From NCBI GenBank assembly GCA_029202385.1, contig CP119314.1:1676501-1740500 (forward strand): a DNA stretch of 64,000 nucleotides, read 5' to 3'. This DNA comes from Candidatus Sphingomonas phytovorans. GTDB taxonomy: Bacteria > Pseudomonadota > Alphaproteobacteria > Sphingomonadales > Sphingomonadaceae. The first letter of the stretch is position 1; each line of letters begins with the position of its first letter. Shown piece after piece: positions 33,979 through 42,460 of the stretch. The notes beneath the pieces were generated by a model. That model was not told the origin of the DNA and ran no database searches. It was given only the letters and a program-made list of their open reading frames with translations. Both the position numbers and the translations under genes were made by a program.

Positions 33979-35028
33979 ATGACCGAAACCATCAACGACA
34001 CCCGCAAGGCAGAGCTGCTTTCGACTCAGGTCGAGCATATCGACATCACCAAGTTCGACGCGCGCCCGATCGTCGACGCGATGAAGAAGATGAGCTTCAC
34101 CAGCCGCGATCTCGGCCGCGCGACCGACATCTACAACCAGATGCTCGCCGATCCCGATTGCTCGATCTTCCTGGTGATCGCCGGCTCCACGTCGGCCGGC
34201 GGCTGCATGGATCTCTATGCCGAGCTACTGCGCAACAACATGATCGACGGCGTGGTCGCGACCGGCGCGTCGATCGTCGACATGGATTTCTTCGAAGGCC
34301 TTGGCCACAAGCATTATCAGGCGCTCGAAGTGCCGGACGACGACACGCTGCGTTCGCTGCTGATCGATCGGATCTACGACACGTACATCGACGAAGAGCA
34401 GCTCCAGGATTGCGACCACACGATCTATGAGATCGCCAACTCGCTCGAAGCACGTCCCTATTCAAGCCGCGAGTTCATCCGCGCGATGGGCAAATATCTC
34501 GTCGAGAACGGCAAGAAGGACAACAGCCTGGTCAAGCTCGCCTATGAGCATGACGTGCCGATCTTCTGCCCGGCCTTCGTCGATAGCTCGGCCGGCTTCG
34601 GCCTGGTCAAGCATCAGGTCGACCGCGCCAGGGAAGGCAAGCCGTACATGGTGCTCGACGCCATTGCGGACTTCCGCGAGCTGACCGACATCAAGATCAA
34701 GGCTGGCACCACCGGTCTGCTGATGATCGGCGGCGGCGTGCCGAAGAACTTCATCCAGGATACCGTGGTCTGCGCCGAAATCCTCGGCCATGACGACGTT
34801 CAGGTCCACAAATACGCGGTCCAGATCACCGTCGCCGACGTGCGCGACGGCGCCTGCTCGTCCTCGACGCTGCAGGAAGCTGCAAGCTGGGGCAAGGTCA
34901 ACACCGGCATCGAGCAGATGGTGTTCGCCGAGGCCGGCAGCGTGATGCCGCTCCTCGCCTCGGACGCCTATCACCGCGGCCTGTGGAAGAACCGCACCAA
35001 GCGCCGCTGGGGCGCCAGCTTCGACTGA
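33979..35028 (+). CDS. Deoxyhypusine synthase homologue, probable homospermidine synthase
   Basis: 349 residues from ATG 33979 (MTETINDTRK); ATG 33967 is an alternative with the REP-derived GGGAGGGG before it. The NAD-binding stretch (VIAGSTSAGGCMDLY, VVATGASIVDMDFF), LMIGGGVPKNFIQ and the active-site Lys306 in EAASWGKVNTG follow deoxyhypusine synthase. Bacteria lack eIF5A, so the usual protein substrate is absent; homologues next to an ornithine decarboxylase are best read as homospermidine synthases using putrescine and NAD. sym-Homospermidine is the typical polyamine of Sphingomonas. Confidence 0.88.
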   Translation: MTETINDTRKAELLSTQVEHIDITKFDARPIVDAMKKMSFTSRDLGRATDIYNQMLADPDCSIFLVIAGSTSAGGCMDLYAELLRNNMIDGVVATGASIVDMDFFEGLGHKHYQALEVPDDDTLRSLLIDRIYDTYIDEEQLQDCDHTIYEIANSLEARPYSSREFIRAMGKYLVENGKKDNSLVKLAYEHDVPIFCPAFVDSSAGFGLVKHQVDRAREGKPYMVLDAIADFRELTDIKIKAGTTGLLMIGGGVPKNFIQDTVVCAEILGHDDVQVHKYAVQITVADVRDGACSSSTLQEAASWGKVNTGIEQMVFAEAGSVMPLLASDAYHRGLWKNRTKRRWGASFD

Positions 35029-35206
35029 TATCTTGGCTCCTGCCCGGAACTGGGAGGAGTTTTGAGCGACTGGTGGAGGGGTCTGGAGCGCGGCAACATT
35101 GCCGGGCTTCGGGCCCCTGTCCATTTCAACTACTGACATCATTGAAAGTTGCGCACCCGTCACGATTGAGGCAGCCTCGTCCCAGCACAAAGGGGGAGTT
35201 GCCGAA

Positions 35207-35638
35207 ATGACTGACCACAGCCCGATTCTCGCGCCCGTCGTCGCGCTGATCGCCTGGAGCCTCGTGATGTGGCTCTGGATGTACGCGAAGCGAATTCCGG
35301 CGATGAACGCCGCGAAGATCGACACGAAGAACCTCGTCGGCGGCAATGGTGCTGACCTGAAGGCGATCATCCCGCCCCAGGCGCAATGGCCGGCGGACAA
35401 TTACAACCACCTGATGGAACAGCCGACTCTGTTCTACGCCGTCGCTCTCACCCTGGCGCTGCTCGGCGCCGGCGGCGGCATCAACCTGACGATCGCCTGG
35501 GCCTATGTCGGCCTGCGCGTGGTGCACAGCATCGTGCAGGTGACGGTAAACCGGGTGATCGTCCGCTTCTCGATCTTCACCCTCGCCACCCTCTGCCTGA
35601 TCGCGCTGACTCTCCATGCGGCGATGATCGTGTTTTGA
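35207..35638 (+). CDS. MAPEG-family membrane protein
   Basis: 143 residues from ATG 35207, with AGGGGGAG about 8 bases upstream. Four hydrophobic helices and the MAPEG signatures NYNHLMEQPTLFYAV and WAYVGLRVVHSIVQV. Family members include glutathione transferase-like and eicosanoid-linked enzymes; bacterial ones mostly lack assigned roles. It follows the synthase gene after 178 bp and seems to be a separate unit. Confidence 0.88.
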   Translation: MTDHSPILAPVVALIAWSLVMWLWMYAKRIPAMNAAKIDTKNLVGGNGADLKAIIPPQAQWPADNYNHLMEQPTLFYAVALTLALLGAGGGINLTIAWAYVGLRVVHSIVQVTVNRVIVRFSIFTLATLCLIALTLHAAMIVF

Positions 35639-35654
35639 GCGACACTTCATTCCA

Positions 35655-35787
35655 CCCGTTCGTGCCGAGTAAGGATCGAGTAGCCGAAGGCATATCGAGG
35701 GCCCGTATCGAGGCACAGTTGGAGTGCGCAACACGCCTCCCTCGATGCGCCGTCTCGACATACTCGACGGCACTCGGGACGAACGGG
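35655..35787. repeat. Intergenic element with long imperfect inverted ends
   Basis: CCCGTTCGTGCCGAGT at 35655-35670 and ACTCGGGACGAACGGG at 35772-35787 match inversely except for one position. Inner GAGTAG/CTCGA segments also pair. The whole 133 bp lies between a plus-strand and a minus-strand gene. Elements with this kind of GTTCGTxCTGAGTA end are common between genes in sphingomonads. It may double as a terminator for both neighbours. Confidence 0.65.
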
Positions 35788-35807
35788 GGGAATAGAAACG
35801 CGTCGGC

Positions 35808-37700
35808 CTACCCGAACAGCCGCGCCATCGATCGTTCGAGCATTACCAGCTGCCACAACGTCCGGCCGTGCTCTGCGCGACCGGCGCGGTGGTCGGCCGC
35901 GATCCGCTCGATCGCGCGCGGATCGAACCAGCCGGTGCCGGTCAGTACACGCGATTTCGCCAGCGCCGCCGCCTCTCCCGCCAGCGGCCCGCGGAACCAG
36001 GCGCTGATCGGCGTGACGAAGCCCATCTTGGGCCGATACAGGATGTCGCGCGGCAGATAGCGCTCCATCGCCTTCTTCATCAGCCATTTGCCCTGCCCGC
36101 GCCTGAGCCGCATCGAGACGGGCAGGCTGGCCGCGAATTCGACGAGCCGGTAATCGAGCAGCGGTTCGCGTGCCTCAAGGCTCACCGCCATGCTGGTCCG
36201 GTCAGCCTTGGTCAGGATGTCGCCGGGCAGCCAGTGCTGGAAATCGGCATATTGCGCGCGGTCGATCGCATCGCGCGCGGGCGCATCGCGCATGCTTCGG
36301 ACATAGCGGTCTTCGGCACGGTGACCGCCCAGCGCCCGCTTCGCCTCATCGGAAAAGAGCAGCCCGCGCAGCGTCGGCGTCGTCACGCCGACTGATCGCG
36401 CATAGGCCTCCGCGCCGTCCTCGGCGAGCGCGAGCAGCGTCGTCTTCGCCCGCAGCCGTTGCGGCGCCCAGTCGGCCTTGGGATAGAAGCGCCCGAGCGC
36501 CCCGAACGTACCTGCCCTGATCGAGGGCGGCAACAGCGCCCGCACGCGTTCCTCGGCCGCCTGGAACTTGTAGCGACGATATCCGGCGAACGCTTCGTCA
36601 GCGCCGTCGCCGGAAAGGGCCACCGTCACATTCTCGCGGGCCAGTTCGCATACGCGGTAGGTCGCCAGCGCAGACGCATCGGCAAAGGGTTCGTCAAAGC
36701 TGGCAACGAGCGTGTCGATCAACGCGAAATCATCCGCCGCCACCACGCGTTCGCGATGCTCCGTGGCGAAGCGCCTGGCGATCTCGTTCGCATAGGATCG
36801 TTCGTCGTGCCCTGCCTCGTCGAACCCGATCGTGCAGGTCTTCACCGCGCGCTTCGACGCTTCGGCCATCAGCGCGACCACCGCGGAGCTGTCGACCCCG
36901 CCTGACAGGAATGCACCGAGCGGCACGTCCGAAACCATCCGCGAGGTCACTGCCTCGCGCAGCCGCTCGACCAGTTCCTCTTCAAGCGCCTTCTGCTTGC
37001 CGGTAGCCCGCCGCGAGAAATCGACATCCCACCAGCGCGACGGCGCGGGAAGCGACTTGCCCCGTTCGAGCAGCAGCGAATGGCCGCCGGGCAGTTTCTT
37101 CACGCCTGCGATCAGGCAGGCATCGTCCGGCACATAGCCAAACGCCATATAATCCTCGACCGCGCGGATATCGGGCGAGCGTCGCAGCAGCGGATGGGCA
37201 AGCAGGCCCTTAAGTTCGGACGCGAAGGCAACGCCGCCGTCCGACAGTTCGACATAATGGAGCGGCTTCACCCCGAGCCGGTCGCGCGCCAGGAACAGGC
37301 TCTGCCTTCGCGCATCATGCAGCGCGAAGGCGAACATGCCGTTCAGCCGGTCGAGCATTGTTGGTCCCCAGAGCGCCCAGCCATGGAGCAACACCTCGGT
37401 ATCGCCCCTGGTGACGAAGATCGCGCCAAGCGCCTGCAGTTCGGCGCGCAGCTCGGCGAAATTATAGATTTCGCCATTATAGGTGACGGTCAGCGAGCCA
37501 TCGGCGCTGGCCATTGGCTGCGGGCTGCCCGCAACGTCGATGATCGACAGGCGGCGATGCCCCAGCCCGACGCCCGGTGCGGTCCACACGCCCGATCCAT
37601 CGGGCCCGCGATGCGCCTGGGCGTCCGCCATGGCGGCGATTCGGGCCGGATCGACCGGCTTGGGCGTGGCGGGATAGAAGATCCCGGCGATGCCGCACAT
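35808..37700 (-). CDS. XrtA/PEP-CTERM system-associated amidotransferase, asparagine synthase-like
   Basis: 630 residues. Glutaminase domain with nucleophile Cys2 (MCGIAGIF), RGPDGSGVW and YNGEIYNF, then the asparagine synthase domain with PP-loop LSGGVDSSAVVALM and SGDGADEAFAGYRRYKF. The position at the end of an exosortase A locus identifies it as the exosortase-linked amidotransferase 1 type (TIGR03108). It probably amidates a sugar acid or another EPS precursor; true asparagine formation is not excluded. Confidence 0.92.
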   Translation of the reverse strand: MCGIAGIFYPATPKPVDPARIAAMADAQAHRGPDGSGVWTAPGVGLGHRRLSIIDVAGSPQPMASADGSLTVTYNGEIYNFAELRAELQALGAIFVTRGDTEVLLHGWALWGPTMLDRLNGMFAFALHDARRQSLFLARDRLGVKPLHYVELSDGGVAFASELKGLLAHPLLRRSPDIRAVEDYMAFGYVPDDACLIAGVKKLPGGHSLLLERGKSLPAPSRWWDVDFSRRATGKQKALEEELVERLREAVTSRMVSDVPLGAFLSGGVDSSAVVALMAEASKRAVKTCTIGFDEAGHDERSYANEIARRFATEHRERVVAADDFALIDTLVASFDEPFADASALATYRVCELARENVTVALSGDGADEAFAGYRRYKFQAAEERVRALLPPSIRAGTFGALGRFYPKADWAPQRLRAKTTLLALAEDGAEAYARSVGVTTPTLRGLLFSDEAKRALGGHRAEDRYVRSMRDAPARDAIDRAQYADFQHWLPGDILTKADRTSMAVSLEAREPLLDYRLVEFAASLPVSMRLRRGQGKWLMKKAMERYLPRDILYRPKMGFVTPISAWFRGPLAGEAAALAKSRVLTGTGWFDPRAIERIAADHRAGRAEHGRTLWQLVMLERSMARLFG

Positions 37701-37789
37701 CAGTTAAGTCCCCACCCCTTCGTCACCCGTCTGCTAGACAGGAAGCACGATGCTTCGACAAGCTCGACGCGCCCCAAATCGCCGCCGGC

Positions 37790-39337
37790 TCAGCGCGGCA
37801 TGCCCGCGCTGCGATCCGCCAGCACGTCGATCGGCCCCAGCGCGGCGAGAAAGGCCTCGATGGCGGCGCGCGGATCGCGGCCCGGCATCACCTCGGCCGA
37901 GACATGCACCGCCACTGCCCGCTGTGGCCCGCCGAGCAACCGTGCCTTGAGCGTTTCGAGCTTCACCGCCCGGTCATCGTGAGTCACCACGTCGCCGACC
38001 CGGTACCAGGTGGCGATCCGGCGCTCGACCGGCCCCGGCGCGGTCGCCCGGATGACCGATCCGCCCGCGATATCGGGCAGGTCCTCGATGCGTACCCAGA
38101 CATCGTCCTCGCGGATCGCGCCGACGCCGAACGACACCAGTTCCTTGCCTTCATGCTGGCTGCCATACACCGCCACGGCAAGGTCAACGGCATCGCCCCG
38201 GCCATTCTCGTACCGCCCGATCAGATAATGGTCCGCACCCGGATAATAGGGTGCCCAGGGCGCGCGCACGCTCATCGGCGCGCGGTGCCAGCCGGGCACC
38301 TCCGGCAGCGTGATCGCGTTCGGCAGTGCCTGCGCCCGCCCCGCGATCGCGGCCGACCAGGCCGGGAAGATGCCGGCGGCGGTCAGCACCAGTGCCGCCG
38401 CGACCAGCGCGTCGATCCGCCGCTTCGGTTCGGCCTGCAATCGCGCGGGGTCGAACACCGGCGCATCCGGCGCTCGGTCGAACCAGCGCCAGCCGATCGC
38501 CAGCACCGCCGCCATCACCACGCCGAAGAACACCCAGCCATAGACGATATGGTCCATGCCCGTCGCCCGCTCCACCGAGGTGAGGTACGCCGCATAGATC
38601 GTCCCGAACGCGCGCAGGCCGTTGGCGATGACCGGCACGATCAGCGCGACGATCATGAAGATCGCGCGCCGGGTCCAGGAGGTGAAGCAGACATTCGCCA
38701 CCAGCGTGCCATAGGCGATCATCGCGATGACGAATTTCGCGCCGGAACAGGCCTCGGCCACCTCGAAATAGCCGTTGGGGATGGTGATGAGTACGCCATC
38801 GACATGTGCCGGCACACCGAACAGATGCAGCAGCGGCATCACCATCTCGACGGTAACTGTCTGGAGCGGCCCTTCAAGCCCCTCGCCGAACGGCACCATG
38901 AAGAAGGCGTAGCACAGCGGGAACAGCAGCCCCCGGGCGACATTGGGGCCAAGGATCGTCACGACCGCGCCCTGGAGCATGATCACCAGCCCGAGATGCC
39001 GCGCCAGCGCGACACCCGCCGCGTCGCCGAGCAGCCAGCCGAATCCGCCGACGGCGACTAGCGCAAGCCCCGGCCACCACGCGACCGGCGTCAGCTGCGC
39101 AAGCTCCATCCGGCGCTGCCACACCAGCCAGCCGATGACCGGGGCGATGAACAGGCAATGCCCGAAGGTCGTGCTGGTCCACCAGATGCGCGCAAGATCG
39201 GCGGTGTCGGCCCGGAACAGCAGCAACAGCGCGATCGCGGCCCCGGCAAGGATCGTCGCGTGACGCCGCCAATGGGCATCGAATCCGCGCGCCTTGTTCC
39301 CGGCCGCGACCTCGGCCGCCGGGAATGCGACGGTCAT
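37790..39337 (-). CDS. xrtA: Exosortase A fused to EpsI domain
   Basis: 515 residues from ATG 39337, overlapping the upstream glycosyltransferase stop in ATGA. About residues 1-300 form eight or so membrane helices with the exosortase catalytic residues Cys197 (VAEACSGAKF), Arg242 (NGLRAF) and His263 (MDHIVYGW). The rest, after another helix near 330, is an EpsI-type periplasmic domain (WHRAPMSVRAPWAPYYPGAD, ATWYRVGD). Exosortase cuts PEP-CTERM tails and hands the protein to the envelope. EpsI is often a separate gene; here both are one chain. Confidence 0.93.
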   Translation of the reverse strand: MTVAFPAAEVAAGNKARGFDAHWRRHATILAGAAIALLLLFRADTADLARIWWTSTTFGHCLFIAPVIGWLVWQRRMELAQLTPVAWWPGLALVAVGGFGWLLGDAAGVALARHLGLVIMLQGAVVTILGPNVARGLLFPLCYAFFMVPFGEGLEGPLQTVTVEMVMPLLHLFGVPAHVDGVLITIPNGYFEVAEACSGAKFVIAMIAYGTLVANVCFTSWTRRAIFMIVALIVPVIANGLRAFGTIYAAYLTSVERATGMDHIVYGWVFFGVVMAAVLAIGWRWFDRAPDAPVFDPARLQAEPKRRIDALVAAALVLTAAGIFPAWSAAIAGRAQALPNAITLPEVPGWHRAPMSVRAPWAPYYPGADHYLIGRYENGRGDAVDLAVAVYGSQHEGKELVSFGVGAIREDDVWVRIEDLPDIAGGSVIRATAPGPVERRIATWYRVGDVVTHDDRAVKLETLKARLLGGPQRAVAVHVSAEVMPGRDPRAAIEAFLAALGPIDVLADRSAGMPR

Positions 39338-40545
39338 GCAGCCGACCTCTTCGGCGGTGCCTTCACCCGGATTCCCAGGATCGAGTCGAGCGGCGCCAGA
39401 CATGCCTGCCAGCTATAGCGCTTCTGCACCTGCTCGCGTGCCTCGCGGCCCATGACGCTCGCCGAAGTCGGATTGTCCAGCACGGCGATCACTTCCTCGG
39501 CGATCTCGCCGACCGTCGCACCGGTGCGGATCGTACCGCCATGGTCGATCCCCTCGGCCGCGGCGGCCGAAGCGACGACCGGGCGCGCCATCGCCATCGC
39601 CTCGAGCACCTTGTTCTGCACGCCGCGCGCCAACTTCAGCGGCGCGACGACGACCGATGCCGCCGCCAGCCAGCCGCGCACATCGGCGACCTCGCCCGTG
39701 ACGATCACGCCCGGCTGCTTCGCCAGCGCCCTCACCGCTTCAGTCGGGTTGCGCCCGACGATCGCGAAACGTGCCTGCGGGTGGCGTATGCGGACATGCG
39801 GCAGGATCGTCTCGACGAACCAGGTCACGGCCTCGATATTCGGGCGGTAATCCATCTGGCCGGTGAAGACCATCAGCTCGCCGGTCGTGTCGATCCGCTT
39901 GAAATGGGCGACCGGATCGAAGAATTCGGTATCGATGCCGTTCTCCACGACATGCACCCGCTCGGCGCCGGTCTTCGACCTGAACAGCTCCGCCTCGGCC
40001 GCGCTGACGAACAGGCTGGCATCGGCGATCTTGGCGACGGCGCGCTCGTGGCTGAACAGCATCTTCGCCTCGCGCTTCATGAACCACGCCGTCGGGCCCT
40101 TGGCGGTCTTCGCGTAAGCGGTGAACTTCGCCGAATCCATGTCGCAGAAATCCATGATCACGCGCTGCCGCGGCCGCGACGGCAGATATTGCGCCATCTG
40201 GCTCGAATAGACGTAGATCGTGTCGATCGAATGCGCCGACAGGATCCGCTCGACCTGCTCGCGGAGCGGACGGTTCTCGAATGCCGTCAGCGATACTGGC
40301 TTGCGCGTGAAGATCGCCTCCAGCGCCGCCACCGCGCGCGGCTTGGAACGCCAGATGATCGATCGGTTGCCGGTGAATTTCGCCAGTCCGCTCTTCTGCT
40401 TCATGTCGCGCGTGTCGTCGGCGAACGCGATCAGATGGACCCGTTTGCGCGCCGACAGGAACTTCAGGATGTTGAACCCGCGGATCTTGTCGCCCCGATC
40501 CGGCGGATAGGGCACGCGATGCGCCAGGAACAGGATGTCGCCCAT
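39334..40545 (-). CDS. XrtA-associated glycosyltransferase (TIGR03087 type)
   Basis: 403 residues from ATG 40545 (MGDILFLAHRVPYPPDRGDK). GT4-like fold: N-terminal GDKIRGFNILKFLS and C-terminal GQMDYRPNIEAVTWFV, GVIVTGEVADVRGWLAAASV and ARGVQNKVLEAMAMARPVVA. It transfers a sugar in EPS assembly. The start overlaps the FemAB gene stop by one base (TGATG). Confidence 0.93.
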   Translation of the reverse strand: MGDILFLAHRVPYPPDRGDKIRGFNILKFLSARKRVHLIAFADDTRDMKQKSGLAKFTGNRSIIWRSKPRAVAALEAIFTRKPVSLTAFENRPLREQVERILSAHSIDTIYVYSSQMAQYLPSRPRQRVIMDFCDMDSAKFTAYAKTAKGPTAWFMKREAKMLFSHERAVAKIADASLFVSAAEAELFRSKTGAERVHVVENGIDTEFFDPVAHFKRIDTTGELMVFTGQMDYRPNIEAVTWFVETILPHVRIRHPQARFAIVGRNPTEAVRALAKQPGVIVTGEVADVRGWLAAASVVVAPLKLARGVQNKVLEAMAMARPVVASAAAAEGIDHGGTIRTGATVGEIAEEVIAVLDNPTSASVMGREAREQVQKRYSWQACLAPLDSILGIRVKAPPKRSAA

Positions 40546-41618
40546 CAGCCGAGTCCTCTGGAAATGTGCGGCCCAATCCCGTTCGCGACCCAAAGCGGCA
40601 GCTTCTTCCACGCCTCGACCTGGAATCGATAGCGCGGATTCAACGGGTTGATTTCGCGCGGCGTTTCCCCGGCCGCCGCGCGCTTAGCATACATCAAGGG
40701 AACACCCTGGAAACCCCAGTTCTTCTTGAATGCGGCAGGTCCGGTTCCAGTCTTTGAGCGTCCGAAGTCGAAACGCGTGCAGCCTTTGGCCCTGGCATGC
40801 GCCATCAGCGCGAAATACATTCGGTCATTGGCCCGAAGCGCGCGCGCCCCCTGAGTCCCCCCGCCCCAATAGGGATAGACGGTGCCGTCCATGTACAGGC
40901 TCAGCACGCTCGCCACCGGTTTCCCTCCCGATCGGATCGTCAGGATATCCGCAGACTCCCCGAATTCCTTCAGGACAGACCGGAACAGCGTCGCCGGAAA
41001 CACCGGGGTGCCCAGGTTGCGCACCGACTCGGCATAGACGGCATAATGTGCCCTCAGGTCGGCATCATGACGCCCGACCGAAACCTCAAGATCGATGTCG
41101 AGGCTCTTGCGGACCTCGGCGCGCTGCTTGCGCGGAATGGCGGCCAGTTCAGCCTCTTCGGATACTGCGAGCGGGCGCACGAAGCCAAGATAGGTCTCGC
41201 CGTCGCGAATCCATTCAGGCCCCTCGACCGGACCACCGCGAATCTCCAGTGTCGGACAGCCGAGCTTCTCGGCCAGGGCCCAGGCGGCCTCGCCCAGCGG
41301 CCGGACCGCATCGTCGCTCTCGGCAAGGATTCCCCCGCCGACCGCAAAACCGTTCGAGACGAGTGCCTTGCCGAACAAGGGCGATCGCACCTCGGTCAGC
41401 GGCAGCATCGCCGCCAGCGACCCGTTGGCGCGCTCTGCCACCAGCGTGTGGCTGCGCTGCCCGCAGCCTTTCGCGACCGCCGCGCTCCACGCCGGCAGAT
41501 GGAACGGCGTGCCTTCCGGGTGCGCGCGCACGAACGAGTCGAGCCGCGCTAGCTCCGCCGCGTCGCGCAGGTCGACAGCGCGCAGCCCTAGCGGCGCCGA
41601 GACGAGCGGCATGTTCAC
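40545..41618 (-). CDS. XrtA-associated FemAB-like acetyl/aminoacyltransferase (TIGR03019 type)
   Basis: 357 residues from GTG 41618, whose GTGA overlaps the deacetylase stop. Two GNAT-like halves: RAHPEGTPFHLPAWSAAVAK in the first, RKQRAEVRKSLDID in the middle, and SVLSLYMDGTVYPYWGG, then FDFGRSKTGTGPAAFKKNWG in the second. The family resembles FemAB but the donor in XrtA loci is unknown; acylation or aminoacylation of the polysaccharide is an inference. Confidence 0.9.
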   Translation of the reverse strand: MNMPLVSAPLGLRAVDLRDAAELARLDSFVRAHPEGTPFHLPAWSAAVAKGCGQRSHTLVAERANGSLAAMLPLTEVRSPLFGKALVSNGFAVGGGILAESDDAVRPLGEAAWALAEKLGCPTLEIRGGPVEGPEWIRDGETYLGFVRPLAVSEEAELAAIPRKQRAEVRKSLDIDLEVSVGRHDADLRAHYAVYAESVRNLGTPVFPATLFRSVLKEFGESADILTIRSGGKPVASVLSLYMDGTVYPYWGGGTQGARALRANDRMYFALMAHARAKGCTRFDFGRSKTGTGPAAFKKNWGFQGVPLMYAKRAAAGETPREINPLNPRYRFQVEAWKKLPLWVANGIGPHISRGLG

Positions 41619-42454
41619 GCCATCCCGATACGGGCTTCGGCGACCACCGCATCCATCCGGCCCCAGTCATGCCGTCTGATCAGCGTCCGGAGCTTGCCCG
41701 CCATCGCGCCGAGCCGGCTGTAGTGGCGGAGCTTCGACCTGACCGGCGCATTGGCCACCCGCGGCTGGCCGGGATCGATCTCCCAGGGATGGAAATAGAA
41801 GACCGCCGGATGCCCCTCGCCCGCCACCTGCCGGATCGCATAGTTGGTCAGCGCCGCCGGAAACAGCCGGAAGAACCCGCCGCCGGTCGCGAGCCTGCGC
41901 CCGCCGATATCGGCGATCGTCACCGGCACCTCGATCAGCGCAGCATCTGCCACCGGCCGGAACGCGAAGCGCGGCGCCTCGGGCCAGCCATAATGGTCGT
42001 GCCGCACCGGCGCGACGCTGGACGAATAGGCATAGCCCTCCTCAGCCAGCACCGGGTGAGCCCAGGGGGTGCGCTTGTCGATCGAGAAGCTCGGCGCGCG
42101 ATAGCCCGTCACCGCTACGCCGCCCGCATCCTCCAGCACTTTGCGCGACCGGGCGAGATCGGCGCGGAACTGCGCCGCGTCCATGGTGAAGACCCGCTGA
42201 TGGTCCCAGCCATGGCTTGCCAGCTCATGCCCCTGCTCGACGATCCGCCGGATCAGCGCCGGATAGCGCTGCGCCACCCAGCCGAGCGTGAAGAAGGTCC
42301 CTTTCACCCCGCTCTCGCCGAACAGCGCGAGCACCGCGTCGGTATTCCGCTCGACGCGCGGCGCGAGCGAATCCCAGTCGGCCTTGTCGATCACCTTCTC
42401 GAAGGCGCCGACCTGGAACCAGTCCTCGACATCGACTGAAAGGGCATTGCGCAT
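41615..42454 (-). CDS. XrtA-associated polysaccharide deacetylase (TIGR03006 type)
   Basis: 279 residues. NodB-type domain with SVDVEDWFQVGAF (catalytic and metal Asp), GTFFTLGWVAQRYP, ELASHGWDHQRV (metal His pair), and the extra C-terminal part PAVFYFHPWEIDPGQP typical of the exosortase-linked group. Acts on N-acetyl groups of the EPS, probably in the periplasm although no signal peptide is visible. Confidence 0.92.
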   Translation of the reverse strand: MRNALSVDVEDWFQVGAFEKVIDKADWDSLAPRVERNTDAVLALFGESGVKGTFFTLGWVAQRYPALIRRIVEQGHELASHGWDHQRVFTMDAAQFRADLARSRKVLEDAGGVAVTGYRAPSFSIDKRTPWAHPVLAEEGYAYSSSVAPVRHDHYGWPEAPRFAFRPVADAALIEVPVTIADIGGRRLATGGGFFRLFPAALTNYAIRQVAGEGHPAVFYFHPWEIDPGQPRVANAPVRSKLRHYSRLGAMAGKLRTLIRRHDWGRMDAVVAEARIGMA

Positions 42455-42460
42455 GATCCG

